This document shows, piece after piece, positions 1 to 11,238 of a DNA stretch of 64,000 nucleotides. This DNA is from Hanleya hanleyi (lineage: Eukaryota; Mollusca; Polyplacophora; Lepidopleurida; Hanleyidae). The notes below the pieces were generated by a model. The model saw only the letters and a program-made list of their open reading frames with translations, did not search any database and had not been told where the DNA came from. Location of the stretch: assembly GCA_036873755.1 (NCBI GenBank), contig JAVTVY010020493.1:1-64000 (forward strand), in the 5' to 3' direction. The position numbers and the translations under genes are program-made. Each line of letters begins with the position of its first letter. Position 1 is the first letter of the stretch.

Positions 1-455
1 AAGACAGAACCCCTCCCTTCAAAGATTCTGTTTTCCTGTCGTTTAATGAATACAATCAGAAGTTCCAGTTGAGGCTAACTGCCAACGTGGGTACAGAATA
101 CAACAACCTCCTAAAACAACGGTTAGGACTGCGTGAAAATGTGTACGCGGGTCCTACCGAAGTAGGCTTCACTGCCCAGCCCACCTACAGTACAATGGAC
201 ATGCGTAGGGGTTTATCTACCCAGACGTGGTCGATGCACACATTGTCGTAGACAGCAACGTACCTCTACTGCGCGTCTGTTCGGGGAACGGCAAGTACGG
301 TGATCAAGTTACCCACAGTTTCAAACACATTATCTACCGGTCAGTCTGACCGATATTAGCTCCACCATCATCGATATAAGAGACGATACCGGTCAACCGA
401 TTGCATTCGAGCGTGAGAAAATGGTGCTGACACTTCAGTCCGAACGTTTCACTTC
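1..455 (+). pseudogene. Maverick/Polinton penton-like minor capsid protein, C-terminal part, broken
   Basis: The coding signal runs off the left edge of the window. One frame (from base 3) reads through positions 3-200 with a beta-rich pattern. A second frame then continues at about 210-345 with FIYPDVVD, VDSNVPLLRV and a GD..TH motif. A third resumes at about 345-435 with the ending DIRDDTGQPIAFE then VLTL. This order and ending are those of the penton-like protein encoded just upstream of the core protein in Mavericks and adintoviruses. At least two frame changes make it non-functional. Placement directly before the core-protein and capsid ORFs supports the call. The N-terminal half lies outside the window. 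Confidence 0.6.
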
Positions 456-460
456 GCGTA

Positions 461-838
461 ATGAAGGTGTCTTATCAATGCAATACATACAGTTATGTCG
501 ATCATTACACCAAACAAGCCGGGAGTAGACTACCCGTGTTTAGCGGAGCACGTATTCAGCGCGGACATGGCATTGGCAATGTACTCGGCAGCATCGTCAA
601 AACGTTTCTTCCGATGGAGACGCGTGGCGTCAAAGCGGTCGGCAAGCAAGCGGCACGAGGCAGTCTACAAGTCCTGGGGGATGCGTTCAGTGGTGTACCG
701 GTTCGACAGGCTGTCAAACGCCGAGCTAAAGAAGCAGGAGGCGTCTTGGTCGCCAAAGCACAACGTGTCATGCGCTCAAAGCATAAAAGACCTGTGGTCC
801 CGAGACAGCACACCAGACAACGGCCGAACAAGCGATGA
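461..838 (+). CDS. Maverick VI/X-like basic core protein
   Basis: An intact 125-codon reading frame. The first 30 residues carry YVDHYTKQAGS and VFSGARIQRGHGIGNVLG. A helix-prone stretch, SIVKTFLPM..RGVKAVGKQA, and a basic tail rich in K, R and A follow. This layout (glycine-rich amphipathic start, basic tail) is that of the small core or membrane-lytic-type proteins placed between penton and hexon in Mavericks and adenovirus relatives. I infer a packaging or entry-associated structural role. The ATG at 461 is the first in frame, but the usual start may be in the adjoining frame, since the neighbours on both sides are broken. It is one of the few Maverick frames here without an obvious stop. 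Confidence 0.6.
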   Translation: MKVSYQCNTYSYVDHYTKQAGSRLPVFSGARIQRGHGIGNVLGSIVKTFLPMETRGVKAVGKQAARGSLQVLGDAFSGVPVRQAVKRRAKEAGGVLVAKAQRVMRSKHKRPVVPRQHTRQRPNKR

Positions 839-874
839 TGCACATCGAAGAGCCGAAACATCTTTGCGTAAAAC

Positions 875-2174
875 ATGGCTTTCATCCACGCCGAGTCGTG
901 TCGTTCTACCAACAGTGAATTTGATTTGTTGACCGTACCACCTACCCAGACCAATGCCCAGGAGGGCCAATGGGTAGAACATCTACCCCTTTTTAGCATT
1001 ACAGCTACAAGCCCCATTGAATTCACCATCACCAACGATGATACGACATACCTGGATTTAGCACATACGTACCTGTACGTGAAAGCTAAAATAACCAATA
1101 AAGATGGGTCGGTCCTCAAAGCAGATACACCAGTGGATCCAGTGAATCTCTGGCTCCATCCGCTATTCCAGCAAGTGGATATATCACTCAGTGATAAACA
1201 TGTGAGTGCATCGACGAGCATGTACCCGTACCGGGCCTACATCGAAACACTGTTATCCTACGGGCGTGACGCTAAACAGTCGCACTTGACAGCACCGTTA
1301 TCCTACCGAGATACCCCAGGCAAGATGAAGGCGAGTACTGATAATGCTGGGTATATGGAGAGATTGGAATTCACGGCACAGTGTCACTCGGTCGATATGA
1401 TGGGACGTCTGCTTGTAGACTTATTCATGCAGGACCGTTATCTCTTGATCTGAGTACCTGTCAAAATACGACTAGTGCGCGAGCAACGCCTGCGTTTGCC
1501 TTGATGACTCCGAATGACGACATCGAGTATAACATTGTCGTCCAAGAGGCCAGTCTGTTTGTACGCAAAGTGAAACCGAGCTCAGAGGTACAGTTGGGAC
1601 ACATCAGAGCCTTGGGGAAAAAACCGGCCCAATATTCTCGCTGCCGAGTACAAACCAAAGTCTTTTTCGTCCCTAAAGGGAACATGATTGCCAACAAAGA
1701 AAATTTATTCTTGGGGATTTGCCCAAGCGCCTAACCATCGCCTGTGTGAAGAACGTCAGTTATAACGGAGCGATCATGAGGAATCCTTTCAACCTAAAAT
1801 CGTTCAACACCAATTTCGTGGCCCTCCATTTGGACGAGCAACAGATCCCAGCACGCCCCCTGCAACCCAAGTTCGACACGAGCAATTACATCCGGAGCTA
1901 TCTGAACCTCTTCGCAGCGACCGGGCAAATCAACCAGGACGAAGAAAATATGATTAGCCGAGAAGATTTCGGAAAAGGGTGTACACTGTTCTGTTTTGAT
2001 CTTACCCCACCTTAGACAACGACCATCAGTCTCGTCAAGAAAGGCAACTTACCCTTGGAACTGCATTTCGGGACACGTTAACCGCGAACCATCAATGTGA
2101 TTTGCTACGCTGAGTTTGACAATATTATTCAAATCGATGAAAGCCGTAACGTCCTGGGTGATTACACCACTTAA
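875..2174 (+). pseudogene. Maverick hexon-like major capsid protein (F54H12.2-like), broken
   Basis: Starts at ATG 875. The first 192 codons are open and typical of the double jelly-roll capsid protein of Mavericks: SEFDLLTVPPTQT near residue 14, YLDLAHTYLYVKAKIT near residue 63, FQQVDISLSDK near residue 100 and VDLFMQDRYLL near residue 185. A TGA at about 1450-1452 ends this frame. Homology continues in other frames: ALMTPNDDIEYN near 1500, KVFFVPKG near 1670, SYNGAIMRNPFNLK near 1760, a TAG near 2014, then YAEFDNIIQIDESRNV and a final TAA at 2172-2174. About 430 codons are covered, close to family length. There are at least one internal stop at 1450, two frameshifts and two later stops. The role would be the main capsid shell. 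Confidence 0.85.
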
Positions 2175-2175
2175 T

Positions 2176-2408
2176 ATAGATACAGACCAGATTACCACCG
2201 TGCTGCAAAACGATCCGTGGACATTTTTGACATTTTTGACCCGTGCGGTCTACCACCCCTCCATTCCGATTTAACAGCTTTCATGGATCAAGGCACAGAG
2301 ACGTGGTGTTGGAACAGTGAAGCGTTGCAAGGCCTGACCAGTAGGGTGTGTGGACAGTATTGTTTGCTTTACTTTCACCGTCGATGCCGGGGAATCGAGA
2401 TGTACTAG
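2176..2408 (+). pseudogene. Maverick adenain-like cysteine protease, internally deleted remnant
   Basis: Begins two bases after the capsid stop with a frame reading TDQITTVLQNDPW, the usual N-terminus of the Maverick protease, but its first codon is ATA rather than ATG. After 17 codons the sequence jumps to the C-terminal part: FDPCGLPPLHSDL, then the catalytic-cysteine block LQGLTSRVCGQYC, then HRRCRGIEM. The middle of the enzyme, which should hold the catalytic histidine and aspartate, is missing, so about half the usual length has been deleted. A 9-base direct repeat (atttttgac) sits at the deletion joint. The family matures the capsid proteins; this copy cannot. A dispersed repeat follows within 40 bases. 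Confidence 0.75.
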
Positions 2409-2436
2409 TGTATGACTGGGACGCAGATCATTTCAA

Positions 2437-2790
2437 TTAAAACACATATAAGGGAAGTGGGAAAAGGTGCCGACATACTGACAGAGTCACATGGCTTCAC
2501 AGTATAGTCTTCTGGTTAACCTATTCTAAAGCACATACCAAGAATCTAACGATTCGTGATACGTGTTGTATCTGAGGTACGCTTTTATTGTATCTGTTCA
2601 TGTGGCAACTTGGATGACATGACCACACGGCCCCTAGCACCGCCATAGTCGGTATTAGATACAAATCTAGAGAGCTGTGATGGAAATGCTCTGACAACTC
2701 GTATATTGGTAATTGGTGAGCTGTGTCGCTGTGACATCTCGTACACTGGAGATTGGTAAGCTGTATCGTCAAGCCCCGTTCTGGGCTAAG
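2437..2790 (+). repeat. Dispersed 505-bp-family repeat, partial copy
   Basis: About 350 bases match the tandem units at 50,321-52,055, from the shared start aacacatataagggaagtgg to the segment ending gctgtatcgtc. The same unit recurs inverted at 19,917-20,328. It starts right behind the protease remnant of the Maverick. It reads as a noncoding interspersed repeat of unknown class. The opposite strand carries AATAAAA, so the element's own sense strand may be minus. Confidence 0.7.
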
Positions 2791-3387
2791 TTCTAACCAT
2801 TTCAATGTACACGCCACTGTTCCGGGCTTCAGTTTTCACGTGGTTGTTCTCACGTTGATGCGGTTTTTTATTGTTGAAATAAAAAAATATGAGATCTCAA
2901 CTGGCTTGTATGTGTTTTTTTCATTTTAATAGCATAGAGTCTGTCTTTTCGGTATTTTTGACATTTGACACCTAAGTACTAGCGAGATTCATGTCAGTGT
3001 ATTAGAAACAGGAATGTCTATTAGTCCGCATTTCGCATTTTTGAATGGTCCTCGGCTGTACTATAATACCCCGGGCTTTATATTAGCCAGTAATTATCCG
3101 CTCGCTCCGTAGATCACCGACTGATCGATGATCATGGCACACGATCAACTGGGTTCCAGCGCAGTGACGAATTTTGTTTTCTTGAAAATTTTGAATTTAG
3201 AAAGAAAAAATAGCACTTGCCCTGCGTATTTCGCTCTGTAATTTTCATCAGACATTATATTAGACGCAAGGTGTCATCTATGAATTTTTTTAGCGTTGTA
3301 CGACGCTGAATTTCAGTTCTAGCAGGGCCAACCATATTATCCGAAAGCGGTTACTTCTACTTTGCACGATTATTCTGTTGTTGTTTT
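2791..3387. other. Non-coding stretch before the gypsy element, with Maverick regulatory repeat copy at about 3150-3335
   Basis: No gene seen. Bases about 3150-3335 (from gacgaattttg through gaatttcagttctagcagg) match two repeats in the other half of the Maverick at 13,556-13,816 and 13,817-14,089. They share phrases such as agaaaaaatagcacttgcc, ataattttcaccagac-like text and gaatttcagtt. This shows that DNA immediately left of the gypsy element is still Maverick. Confidence 0.55.
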
Positions 3388-4668
3388 TGTGGCCGTGTTA
3401 CATTTTATATATTGTTTATTGTATTGTTCGGGATTGTATTACATGTGGGTGCATTGGTTCAGACCGTTGGTGCGACATGCGAGCGCATTGGTTTGGACCC
3501 TCACGTTGATTTCGCGCCGTCTTAGTGTTTTAACTTACCTTGTTAATTTCATGTGATTAGACTTTCAGGAGTTCACGGCGCTGATGTGAGTATTCCGTGG
3601 CATTGTTTTTATATTTCCTTTGTTTATGAGACCTGAGTGCCGTTTCAGGACAGACTGTCGGCGCCAACTTATCCGTATATATTTTACCCTGTTTTGGCCT
3701 ATTGGGCAGAGTATATCATTTCTCTCATCGGAAGGGCACGCTGCTCTGTTACACTGTATCTATGTTATACTTACTGTTTGCTGAAACGAGCTGATTGTAC
3801 ACATACGTACCTGGTATTTGGTATCTCTGGCGTGCGTCCGACAGGTAAGTCCATTTGTTCATTTAGTCATTTGTTAATGTATGTATGTATATATGTATCG
3901 AAACGTAAATTGTAATCTGTGCTATCTTGTAAAGTAAATGAATGAGATATATCCATTAGCTGGCTTTCGTATTCCTGGATTCTGGGGTTTAGAGATCGTA
4001 GAATTGTTTCTTTGGATTGTGGAAATGGTGGGTTATTTATTCACTTCTGGGTCCGATTTACGGCAGACATAGTAAATGCATTAATCCGATGTATATATAT
4101 GCCATATAAATTAAGCATTTGTAATTGTTTCCTATTCTATTGCTTTCATAGTAATTCGTGTACGATGTTGCATTCCACTATATCGTGTGTATAAAGTATG
4201 ACTTAGCCGGACAATATTCGTTGCTGTCAATTTGATTGAATTGTACTTGTTTTATACAGGCCCTTCAGTGTGTATGTTGCCTTGTACGGCTTCTTGTGGA
4301 TCGAGTTAACCCCTGTCACACTGATAGGGTAAGTGTCGTTTATCGCAGGCATGTCCGTGCGTTCGTATGTTCACATGTTTAAATTTGTGTACAGTGCTTT
4401 TAATCATCATTAATATGCAGTAAATACGTTTTGGAACGCAAGTCTATATGTGTGATGTTATAGAACGGTTGCGCTATATTTTATGTCCATTTACAAGCAT
4501 GTACATAATACATGAAAGATTGGAGCATGTATTATATTGTATTTGTGACAGTGCATAATTTGGTTTTGTCTGAACATGTGAATTTGTATATTTTTAGGGT
4601 TTTTACTCAGACGAATAAACGGCTATATCGGACTTAAAAACGGTTATCCGAGTTAATCATTCCGGGTG
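3388..4668 (+). repeat. Gypsy 5' LTR
   Basis: Begins TGTGGCCGTG and matches the 3' copy base for base apart from one substitution. It contains AATAAA near 4613-4618. The match stops at 4668 (..ttccgggtg), but ten further bases (actactaca) would give a canonical CA end at about 4678, immediately before a TGG that could open a primer-binding site. The true LTR may therefore be about 10 bp longer than the shared part. Open frames inside it are not genes. Confidence 0.92.
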
Positions 4669-5672
4669 ACTACTACATTTGGAGCCTCCAGTGAGGTATA
4701 GCCGACTGAAGTCGTCCATGTGAAAGGCCCTGAAATCGAGCCGACCCGAGTCCAGAGGTCTCATCTGCGTCAACCGAGTCAAGTCTCCAAACAGAAGTGT
4801 GTGTGTGTGTGGAAGCATATTGATTTCCCGAGCTGTGAGACAAGCGAGACCTAGAAGTCCAGCCACAGCCAGTTGCCGAACTGTGCTCATCAATCTGCTG
4901 AATTGTGTCGGACAGTCATCTGTGCGTGTGTACTAAACAAATTGTGCTATTTACCTAACTGTATCACACGACCAGTATCGTGGCTTATATGCTGACTGTG
5001 GTAAAACACACTGAAAAATGTTCATTGGATATCGGCTATAATAAATATAGACCACATGGTAGTTTTCTCATGATTCATACAATATCAAGACTCTAGAACG
5101 TCATTTATATGAACTTATTACCAGTATATGCACTGGAATATTTCTGAACACTGGTGTACTTCTCCGATTCTGACAATAATTACGGACACTTACCATACAG
5201 GGTGCATCGAAAAAAAGTAACATTTAAACGATTTGCATATTCATACTCTTGTGGCATTTGCAGTTTCCTATATATGTATGTATCTGGTTTACTGATCTGC
5301 AAACAAAGCAAGGGGGAATCCTATCAATTATCGGAAGGGTTCGTTTTTTCAAAAGTGTTTGTATATATGCATGTGTCGTATTGTTATGTAACATCGTCCG
5401 AAATATTTTCTGAGAATATCTATTTTGCGTGCTTGCTATATATGGGATATTAGGGAGATTGGTGCATAGTACGTGTCTGCCAACATTGCGTACACTGAAT
5501 TGTTATGAGTGAGCCATTGTTTTGCAGCACGAGGGGACAACCTATGGTGTTTTCATCCTGGAGCTCAGTGGTACGTACCAGCTTATGTTCTGTACTTATT
5601 ACTGCATTTCTGTATTTATACATTTGTAACATCACTCCTAACGGTAAAAGTAACAAGTTTTCTAATGTCACT
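4669..5672 (+). other. Gypsy leader with candidate primer-binding site
   Basis: About 1 kb without a supported gene between LTR and gag. TGGAGCCTCC at 4680-4689 is placed as expected for a tRNA primer-binding site if the LTR ends at ..ctactaca. A short GT microsatellite lies near 4800. Packaging and start signals probably lie here but cannot be identified by eye. Confidence 0.4.
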
Positions 5673-6836
5673 ATGGCGACTGAGTTTTCTGATGATGAAG
5701 CTAAAGCTTTAATTGAAACATTTAAGAAGATGAAAATTAAGCCTAAGGCAGATACTCCAGAAGACTTGAAGAGATGGATGACGGAATTTGTGACGTCACA
5801 AGGTGAGGTTAAATCTGAGCCAGTAAGTTCCGCCATATTGGGGAGCGTTCAGACGCCAAAAATATCCTTTTTCTCTGGGGACACAGCTAAGAAAACTGAT
5901 ACACCATATGATTTATGGAAGTATGAGGTTAAGTGTCTCATGCAGGAAAAGATTTATCCTTCTGAAGTTATTGCACAAGCAGTTAGACGGTCATTGAAAG
6001 GCGAAGCCGGCAGGGTTGTAATGAGACTAGGTCCACATGCTGGATTAGGTGAAATGTTAGCAAAACTCGATAGTATATATGGGGCTGTAGAAGTTAAAGA
6101 ATCTCTGCTAGCAGAATTCTACAGCGCTCGACAGCGTGACGATGAAGATGTCTCGAGTTGGGGTTGCCGCTTGGAAGACATACTGAATAAAGCCGTGGAG
6201 AAAGGTCAAGTACAGCCCAGTCCGGTAAACGAAATGCTCCGTGCCATGTTTTGGTCTGGTCTGCGCAGATCTATTAGGGACGTATCTGGTTACTTGTTTG
6301 AGCGTATTAAAGACTTTGACGAGTTAAGAATAGCCCTGCGCCAGGTGGAACATGAGCAAAAGCAAAGGAAGCAGGAATTTAGTTCATCCAAAAAGGGAGC
6401 CGCAACAGTTAAGGCCGCCACTGCCGTGGAAGGTAATTCTGACTTGAAGGAGATGATAAGGGGGTTAATCCACAGGTTGGCAAACGATGTTGAGACACTC
6501 AAAAAGAAATCGGAACAATCTGGAGCAGCCGCATGTGCCACGCCTCCAGGGCCTCCTCCTTTTGCCCAATCTGCCAGTTTTGATGAACATCGGTATCAGC
6601 CAGCATCACGTGAGTACCAGCACCCACGTCAGGATTCCCGGCGAGGCTCTAGAGGGTACCGTGGAGGTAATAATTTTGGAAATCGTGATCAGAGGGAAAG
6701 AGGTCCATCAACCGGAAATGGTGATACAGATGAACCAGAATGCTGGCGGTTTCATCAGAGGGGACATATTGCCGTTGGATGCAGATCTAAGAAACATTTA
6801 AACGCCAGGAAACCTACGGGGAGGGACAGCTTGTAG
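5673..6836 (+). CDS. gag: Gypsy Gag capsid/nucleocapsid protein
   Basis: An intact frame of 387 codons from the ATG at 5673. An upstream in-frame ATG at 5505 adds a hydrophobic leader unlike Gag, so I prefer 5673. Residues 1-60 are acidic and helical. The block from ISFFSGD and YDLWKYEVKCLM (about residues 65-90) is typical of the capsid N-domain in PNMA-related gypsy Gags. A helical capsid region follows to about residue 230, then a charged coil, then an arginine/glycine-rich stretch (about 310-350). Near the end is a zinc-knuckle relic, CWRFHQRGHIAVGC: the expected second cysteine (CX2C) is phenylalanine, leaving three of four metal ligands. The frame ends where the protease frame begins. 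Confidence 0.85.
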   Translation: MATEFSDDEAKALIETFKKMKIKPKADTPEDLKRWMTEFVTSQGEVKSEPVSSAILGSVQTPKISFFSGDTAKKTDTPYDLWKYEVKCLMQEKIYPSEVIAQAVRRSLKGEAGRVVMRLGPHAGLGEMLAKLDSIYGAVEVKESLLAEFYSARQRDDEDVSSWGCRLEDILNKAVEKGQVQPSPVNEMLRAMFWSGLRRSIRDVSGYLFERIKDFDELRIALRQVEHEQKQRKQEFSSSKKGAATVKAATAVEGNSDLKEMIRGLIHRLANDVETLKKKSEQSGAAACATPPGPPPFAQSASFDEHRYQPASREYQHPRQDSRRGSRGYRGGNNFGNRDQRERGPSTGNGDTDEPECWRFHQRGHIAVGCRSKKHLNARKPTGRDSL

Positions 6837-8364
6837 GTTTTAGAGTTTGTTGTCCCGAAACAGTTGCCGACACTGAGAGGAGTTTGCCAGAAGGATTGCT
6901 GGGAACTGGTAACGAAGTCCCTGTTACTGTCAATTCCGTCTCTACAGCAGCTTTATTGGATACAGTGTCCACCGTGTCTACGGTAAGTCATTTTACGACG
7001 AAAATTTGTCAGAAATTCGTATAAATGCTCTTGACAAAATTTTAGATATTGAGTGTGCTGATGGTAATTCTTTACCGTACCTAGGGTATATAGAAGTGGA
7101 TATTGGGGTCACTGGTATTCCTGTTGGAGATGCACAAACGTGTTTGCTATTAGTTGTTCCGGATAGCAAGTATAGCGCTAAAGTACCGATATTGTTAGGA
7201 ACTAACGTTTTAGGTCACTTTATGAACATGTGCCAAGAGCAGTATGGAGAGAAATTTTTGCAGACCGCCAGACTGTTTACCCCTTGGTACCTGTCCTTCC
7301 GCTGTATTGTGCTGCGAGAAAAGGAGTTGAAGAGGAACAACTATCGACTAGCGATGGTAAAGAGTGCTGAAAGGTCAAGTATCACCATTCCACCTAACAC
7401 TGAGGTAACTATTATGGGATGTTTAGACAAGAAAATGCCATACCATTCTACATGTGCCTTGATACAGCCTTCCTCCCGTTGCTCCATTTCATCTGACTTG
7501 GATATAGCACCAACAATTACAAGCTACGAGTATGGTAAGACGGATTGTGTAGAGGTCCACATTTCCAACGTGACCACAAGAACCATGGTAGTCCCTCCCA
7601 GAGCTGTGATATGTGAGCTGCAACCGGTGGTATTGGAAAAGCCCTCTGTTGCCGCACCTATGAGTGATCTCACGGAAATGATGTCGCAGATAGAGGTTGG
7701 AACGCCGAAATCCAGTCAAGAGGAGGTAAGCCTGTGTAAAGATTTGTTAGCTAGATATCGCACTGTTTTTGCTTGCAGTGATTTGGAGTTGGGGCGTACA
7801 TCCAAAGTGAAACACCACATTGACCTGACAGATGAAAAGCCATTTAAGCAGCGCCATCGCCATATTCCGCCATCGATGCACGAAGAGATTAGGGATCATC
7901 TACGGGAACTGCTGGCTACGGGAGTTATTCGCCCTTCTCACTCACCGTGGGCGTCGAACGTGGTGCTTGCTCGCAAGAAGGATGGCAAGTTGCGCATGTG
8001 CATTGACTTCCGTCAACTGAACCAGAAGACCATACGAGATTCATACGCACTTCCGAGAATCGACGAAATGTTGGAGTCTTTATCTGGAGCCACTTATTTC
8101 TCTAAATTAGATCTGAAGAGCGGATACCATCAAGTTGAAGTATGGGATGATCACAAGCAACGGACTGCTTTCACTGTTGGACCATTGGGCTTCTATGAGT
8201 TCAACCGTATGCCGTTTGGTTTGGTAAACGCTCCAGCCACATACCAACGTCTGATGGAACAGGTACTCGATGGTTTGAACCTCCGCATTTGCTTAGTGTA
8301 CATCGATGACGTCATCATCTTCTCGTCGACGCTAGAGGAACATTTGAAGCGTTTAGGTCCTTGA
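6836..8364 (+). pseudogene. pol: Gypsy Pol, first part: protease and reverse transcriptase N-half, frameshifted
   Basis: From 6836 one frame reads the protease start, where the active-site triad reads DTV (ALLDTVSTVS) instead of DTG. Around 6,985 the reading shifts by one frame. The new frame runs to a TGA at 8362-8364 and includes the protease end VPILLGTNVL, then the reverse transcriptase with LRMCIDFRQLNQ, FSKLDLKSGYHQ, PFGLVNAPATYQ and the catalytic YIDDVIIFS. Near 8,358 it must shift back to join the downstream part. The two shifts compensate each other, so they may be two independent indels or sequence errors in one long pol frame. The valine at the protease catalytic glycine is a separate, likely inactivating, change. 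Confidence 0.88.
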
Positions 8365-11158
8365 GCGACTGCGTGAGTGTGGCATGACTGTTGCCCCGAA
8401 GAAATGTTCCTTTCTTCAAGACAAGATGACGTATGTTGGCTACGTGGTGTCGTCAGAAGGAATTGAAGCCGATCCGGACAAGATCAGCAAGGTAGTCAAT
8501 TGGCCAACTCCTCAGAGCCCTGAAGAGGTCCGCCGATTCTTAGGGTTTGCCGGTTATTACCGTAAGTTTGTCCGTAATTTTTCACACATTGCCAAGCCTC
8601 TTTCAGAGCTGATGCCACCCACGTCGCCGAAGAAATTAAGTAAGTCGAAGAAGAGGAGTAAACCGGTAGAGGTACCATGGCACTGGGATGAAGAACAGGA
8701 GGACGCTTTCCAAGAGTTGAAGGGACTACTTTCATCGCCACCCATACTAGGTTACGCTGACTATTCTCTGCCGTTCGAGTTACATACTGATGCCAGTACG
8801 AAGGGTCTTGGTGCCGTGCTGTACCAGGAGCAGGATGGCATGATGAAGGTAATCAGCTACGCCAGCAGAACAGTTTCTAAATCTGAACGCAACTACTCAG
8901 CGCACAAATTGGAATTCTTAGCACTTAAATGGGCCATTTGCGAGAAGTTCCATGGATATCTGTACGGTCAGAGTTTTGTTGTCAAGACGGACAACAATCC
9001 CTTAACATATGTACTCACCACAGCTAATCTTGATGCAACTGGTCACCGTTGGCTGGCTAGTCTGGCATGTTACGATTTCAGTATAGAGTACCGGAGCGGG
9101 AAGAAGAACGCAGACGCTGATGGACTTTCCAGACTTCCAACGATGAGCGAACTGGATTCGGATGGTCTGGATAAAGTGATTGGAATGGAGTCTGTGAAGC
9201 ACGTCTGCAACATGACAAGTCAACCGTTTGTAGCGACTTTGTGTTTATCTCCTGATGTCATGGATGATGTCGAACCGCCATCAACTGGATCTCAGACGTA
9301 CAGCATGGATGGAGATGATTGGAGATGCGCCCAGGGCCAAGATCCGGTTCTGAGTCTGTGGGTCCAGCACGTCAAGGACGGACGGAAGCCGGAATACAGT
9401 AATCTTCCTTCGGGAGCAGAGCATCGGTCCATGTATCGGACGTTTGACAAGCTGACACTTCATGATGGGGTTCTGTATCGACAGCTGAGTCAAGATGGTA
9501 AGACTACTAGACAATTAGTTCTTCCTAAATCACATGTTTTTCAGGCATTGCGTGGATTACATACAGATGTTGGTCATCCGGGACGAGACCGTACCGTTAG
9601 CCTACTGAAGGATCGTGTCTATTGGCCTGGCATGCATAAGGATGTGGAGGAGTGGATAACGAAGTGCGAACGATGTCTGAAGAGGAAGTCTCCAACTAAT
9701 ACAAGGGCACCGCTGGTGAGTATTGTAACAACACAACCCCTAGAGCTCGTCTGTATGGATTTCTTAACTTTAGAGTCATCGAAGGGTGGATATCAGCACA
9801 TACTCGTCGTGACAGACCACTTCACCCGATACGCTCAGGCTATACCGACCCGTAACATGACAGCTAAGACGACTGCTAACGCTTTCTTCAACGAGTTCGT
9901 CGTCCACTATGGTCTACCGAAGCGTATTCATTCGGACCAAGGAGCTAATTTTGAAGGAAAACTGATCAAGGAGCTGTGTTCTGTGCTAGGAGTTAGTAAG
10001 TCACGAACCACACCTTATCATCCCATGGGAAATGGGATGACGGAAAGATTCAACAGGACATTACTTGGTATGCTGGGCACGCTACAACCAGATCAGAAGT
10101 CTAACTGGAAAGCATTCGTTGCGCCTTTAGTGCATGCCTATAACTGTACAAGACATGAGAGTACTGGGCAATCGCCATTTTTACTTATGTTCGGGCGAGA
10201 GCCCAGGTTACCTGTAGATCTTGCCTTTGGTATTGATATTAACGGCCCTTCTAATCAGTCTCTTTCTAGCTATGTAGACAGCCTACGACAGAAGCTGCAA
10301 GAATCATATGAGCTGGCATCTCAGGCTGCTACCAAGTCACGAGAACGACAGAAGAAGGGCTATGATGAGAAGGTGAGAGGTGCTACTGTACAAAAGGGAG
10401 ACCGGGTTCTGGTGAAAGTCCTTGCCTTCGAAGGAAAACACAAGATCGCCGACCATTGGGAGAAGGATGTGTATGTTGTCCTTCGGCAGCCCACTGAGGA
10501 GATTCCTGTGTATGAAGTACATCGAGAAGACGGCGAAGGTCGGAAACGGACACTACACCGCAACCATCTGCTCCCCATTGGTTCGATTTCCGTCGAAGCT
10601 GAAGAGCCACCTCCGAGGAAGCCTACCAGATCAAGAACCAGGGCTATGGTTCAAGACGAATCTTCCTCAAATGGGGATGAGGACACCGATGACGACAACG
10701 ACGATTCTTTCATTGCCGTGAATAGACAGCCTTTGGGACAGGAAGCAACAGACGACGGTGGACCTACCTCCGCCGATGATCAGCCTGTTGTTTCTGCCGA
10801 GATAGGTGACGGAAGTATACCACAGTGTCAGTCTAGTGACGGCTACGACCACACTGTAGAGGAGGATGAGACTGCCACCCGTGATGACGATCACACTTCA
10901 ATTGAAGAGGAAGACGGTGCCAGTTCATCCCTTAGGGAACAAGACGGTGATGAAGAAGGAGCTTCAGTCAGTCTGGAGCTGCCACAAGATCGTGTTGGGG
11001 ATCGCCCGGTGCCTTTACCCCGTAAATCTACCAGATCAAGGACGCAGCCACAATGGATGAGGTCAGGTGAGTATGTCACTCAAATGCAACCTGACTGGGT
11101 CAATCGCGTCAGTGTTTTACAGTCACTGGCATCTACAGAAATGTTCTCCGGGATGTAG
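8357..11158 (+). CDS. pol: Gypsy Pol, second part: RT thumb, RNase H, integrase, acidic tail
   Basis: Open for about 930 codons in the same frame as the protease start. Order: RT connection (KCSFLQDKMTYVGYVVS), RNase H with LHTDASTKGLGAVLYQ, LEFLALKWA, VKTDNNPLTYVL and NADADGLSRLP carrying the acidic residues, then integrase. The integrase has an HHCC zinc site (H..HPGRDRT..CERC), a catalytic core with D in VCMDFLTL, D in HSDQGANFEG and E in MTERFNRTL, and a C-terminal KGDRVLVKVL domain. After about 10,600 comes a 180-residue acidic and serine-rich extension of unknown use. All catalytic residues I can check are present. The frame lacks its own start because of the shift near 8,358. Confidence 0.92.
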   Translation, partial: VLERLRECGMTVAPKKCSFLQDKMTYVGYVVSSEGIEADPDKISKVVNWPTPQSPEEVRRFLGFAGYYRKFVRNFSHIAKPLSELMPPTSPKKLSKSKKRSKPVEVPWHWDEEQEDAFQELKGLLSSPPILGYADYSLPFELHTDASTKGLGAVLYQEQDGMMKVISYASRTVSKSERNYSAHKLEFLALKWAICEKFHGYLYGQSFVVKTDNNPLTYVLTTANLDATGHRWLASLACYDFSIEYRSGKKNADADGLSRLPTMSELDSDGLDKVIGMESVKHVCNMTSQPFVATLCLSPDVMDDVEPPSTGSQTYSMDGDDWRCAQGQDPVLSLWVQHVKDGRKPEYSNLPSGAEHRSMYRTFDKLTLHDGVLYRQLSQDGKTTRQLVLPKSHVFQALRGLHTDVGHPGRDRTVSLLKDRVYWPGMHKDVEEWITKCERCLKRKSPTNTRAPLVSIVTTQPLELVCMDFLTLESSKGGYQHILVVTDHFTRYAQAIPTRNMTAKTTANAFFNEFVVHYGLPKRIHSDQGANFEGKLIKELCSVLGVSKSRTTPYHPMGNGMTERFNRTLLGMLGTLQPDQKSNWKAFVAPLVHAYNCTRHESTGQSPFLLMFGREPRLPVDLAFGIDINGPSNQSLSSYVDSLRQKLQESYELASQAATKSRERQKKGYDEKVRGATVQKGDRVLVKVLAFEGKHKIADHWEKDVYVVLRQPTEEIPVYEVHREDGEGRKRTLHRNHLLPIGSISVEAEEPPPRKPTRSRTRAMVQDESSSNGDEDTDDDNDDSFIAVNRQPLGQEATDDGGPTSADDQPVVSAEIGDGSIPQCQSSDGYDHTVEEDETATRDDDHTSIEEEDGASSSLREQDGDEEGASVSLELPQDRVGDRPVPLPRKSTRSRTQPQWMRSGEYVTQMQPDWVNRVSVLQSLASTEMFSGM

Positions 11159-11226
11159 GACGAGGTGTCCAGAGCAATTCTCAGTGTTGTGCTCAAAGAC
11201 AAATGATGAGGACATCATTTCTTGTC

Positions 11227-11238
11227 GCGGGGGAATTG
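11227..11238 (+). promoter_or_regulatory. Gypsy polypurine tract candidate
   Basis: A purine-rich run (gcgggggaatt region) ends directly before the TGTGG start of the 3' LTR. This is the position required for the plus-strand primer of reverse transcription. The run is short and interrupted by two T. Confidence 0.5.

Noticed and set aside
3637..3915. 92-codon frame in the 5' LTR, repeated exactly at 11,488-11,766
   Set aside because: Present only because the LTRs are identical; no known gypsy gene lies in the LTR and no domain is seen.
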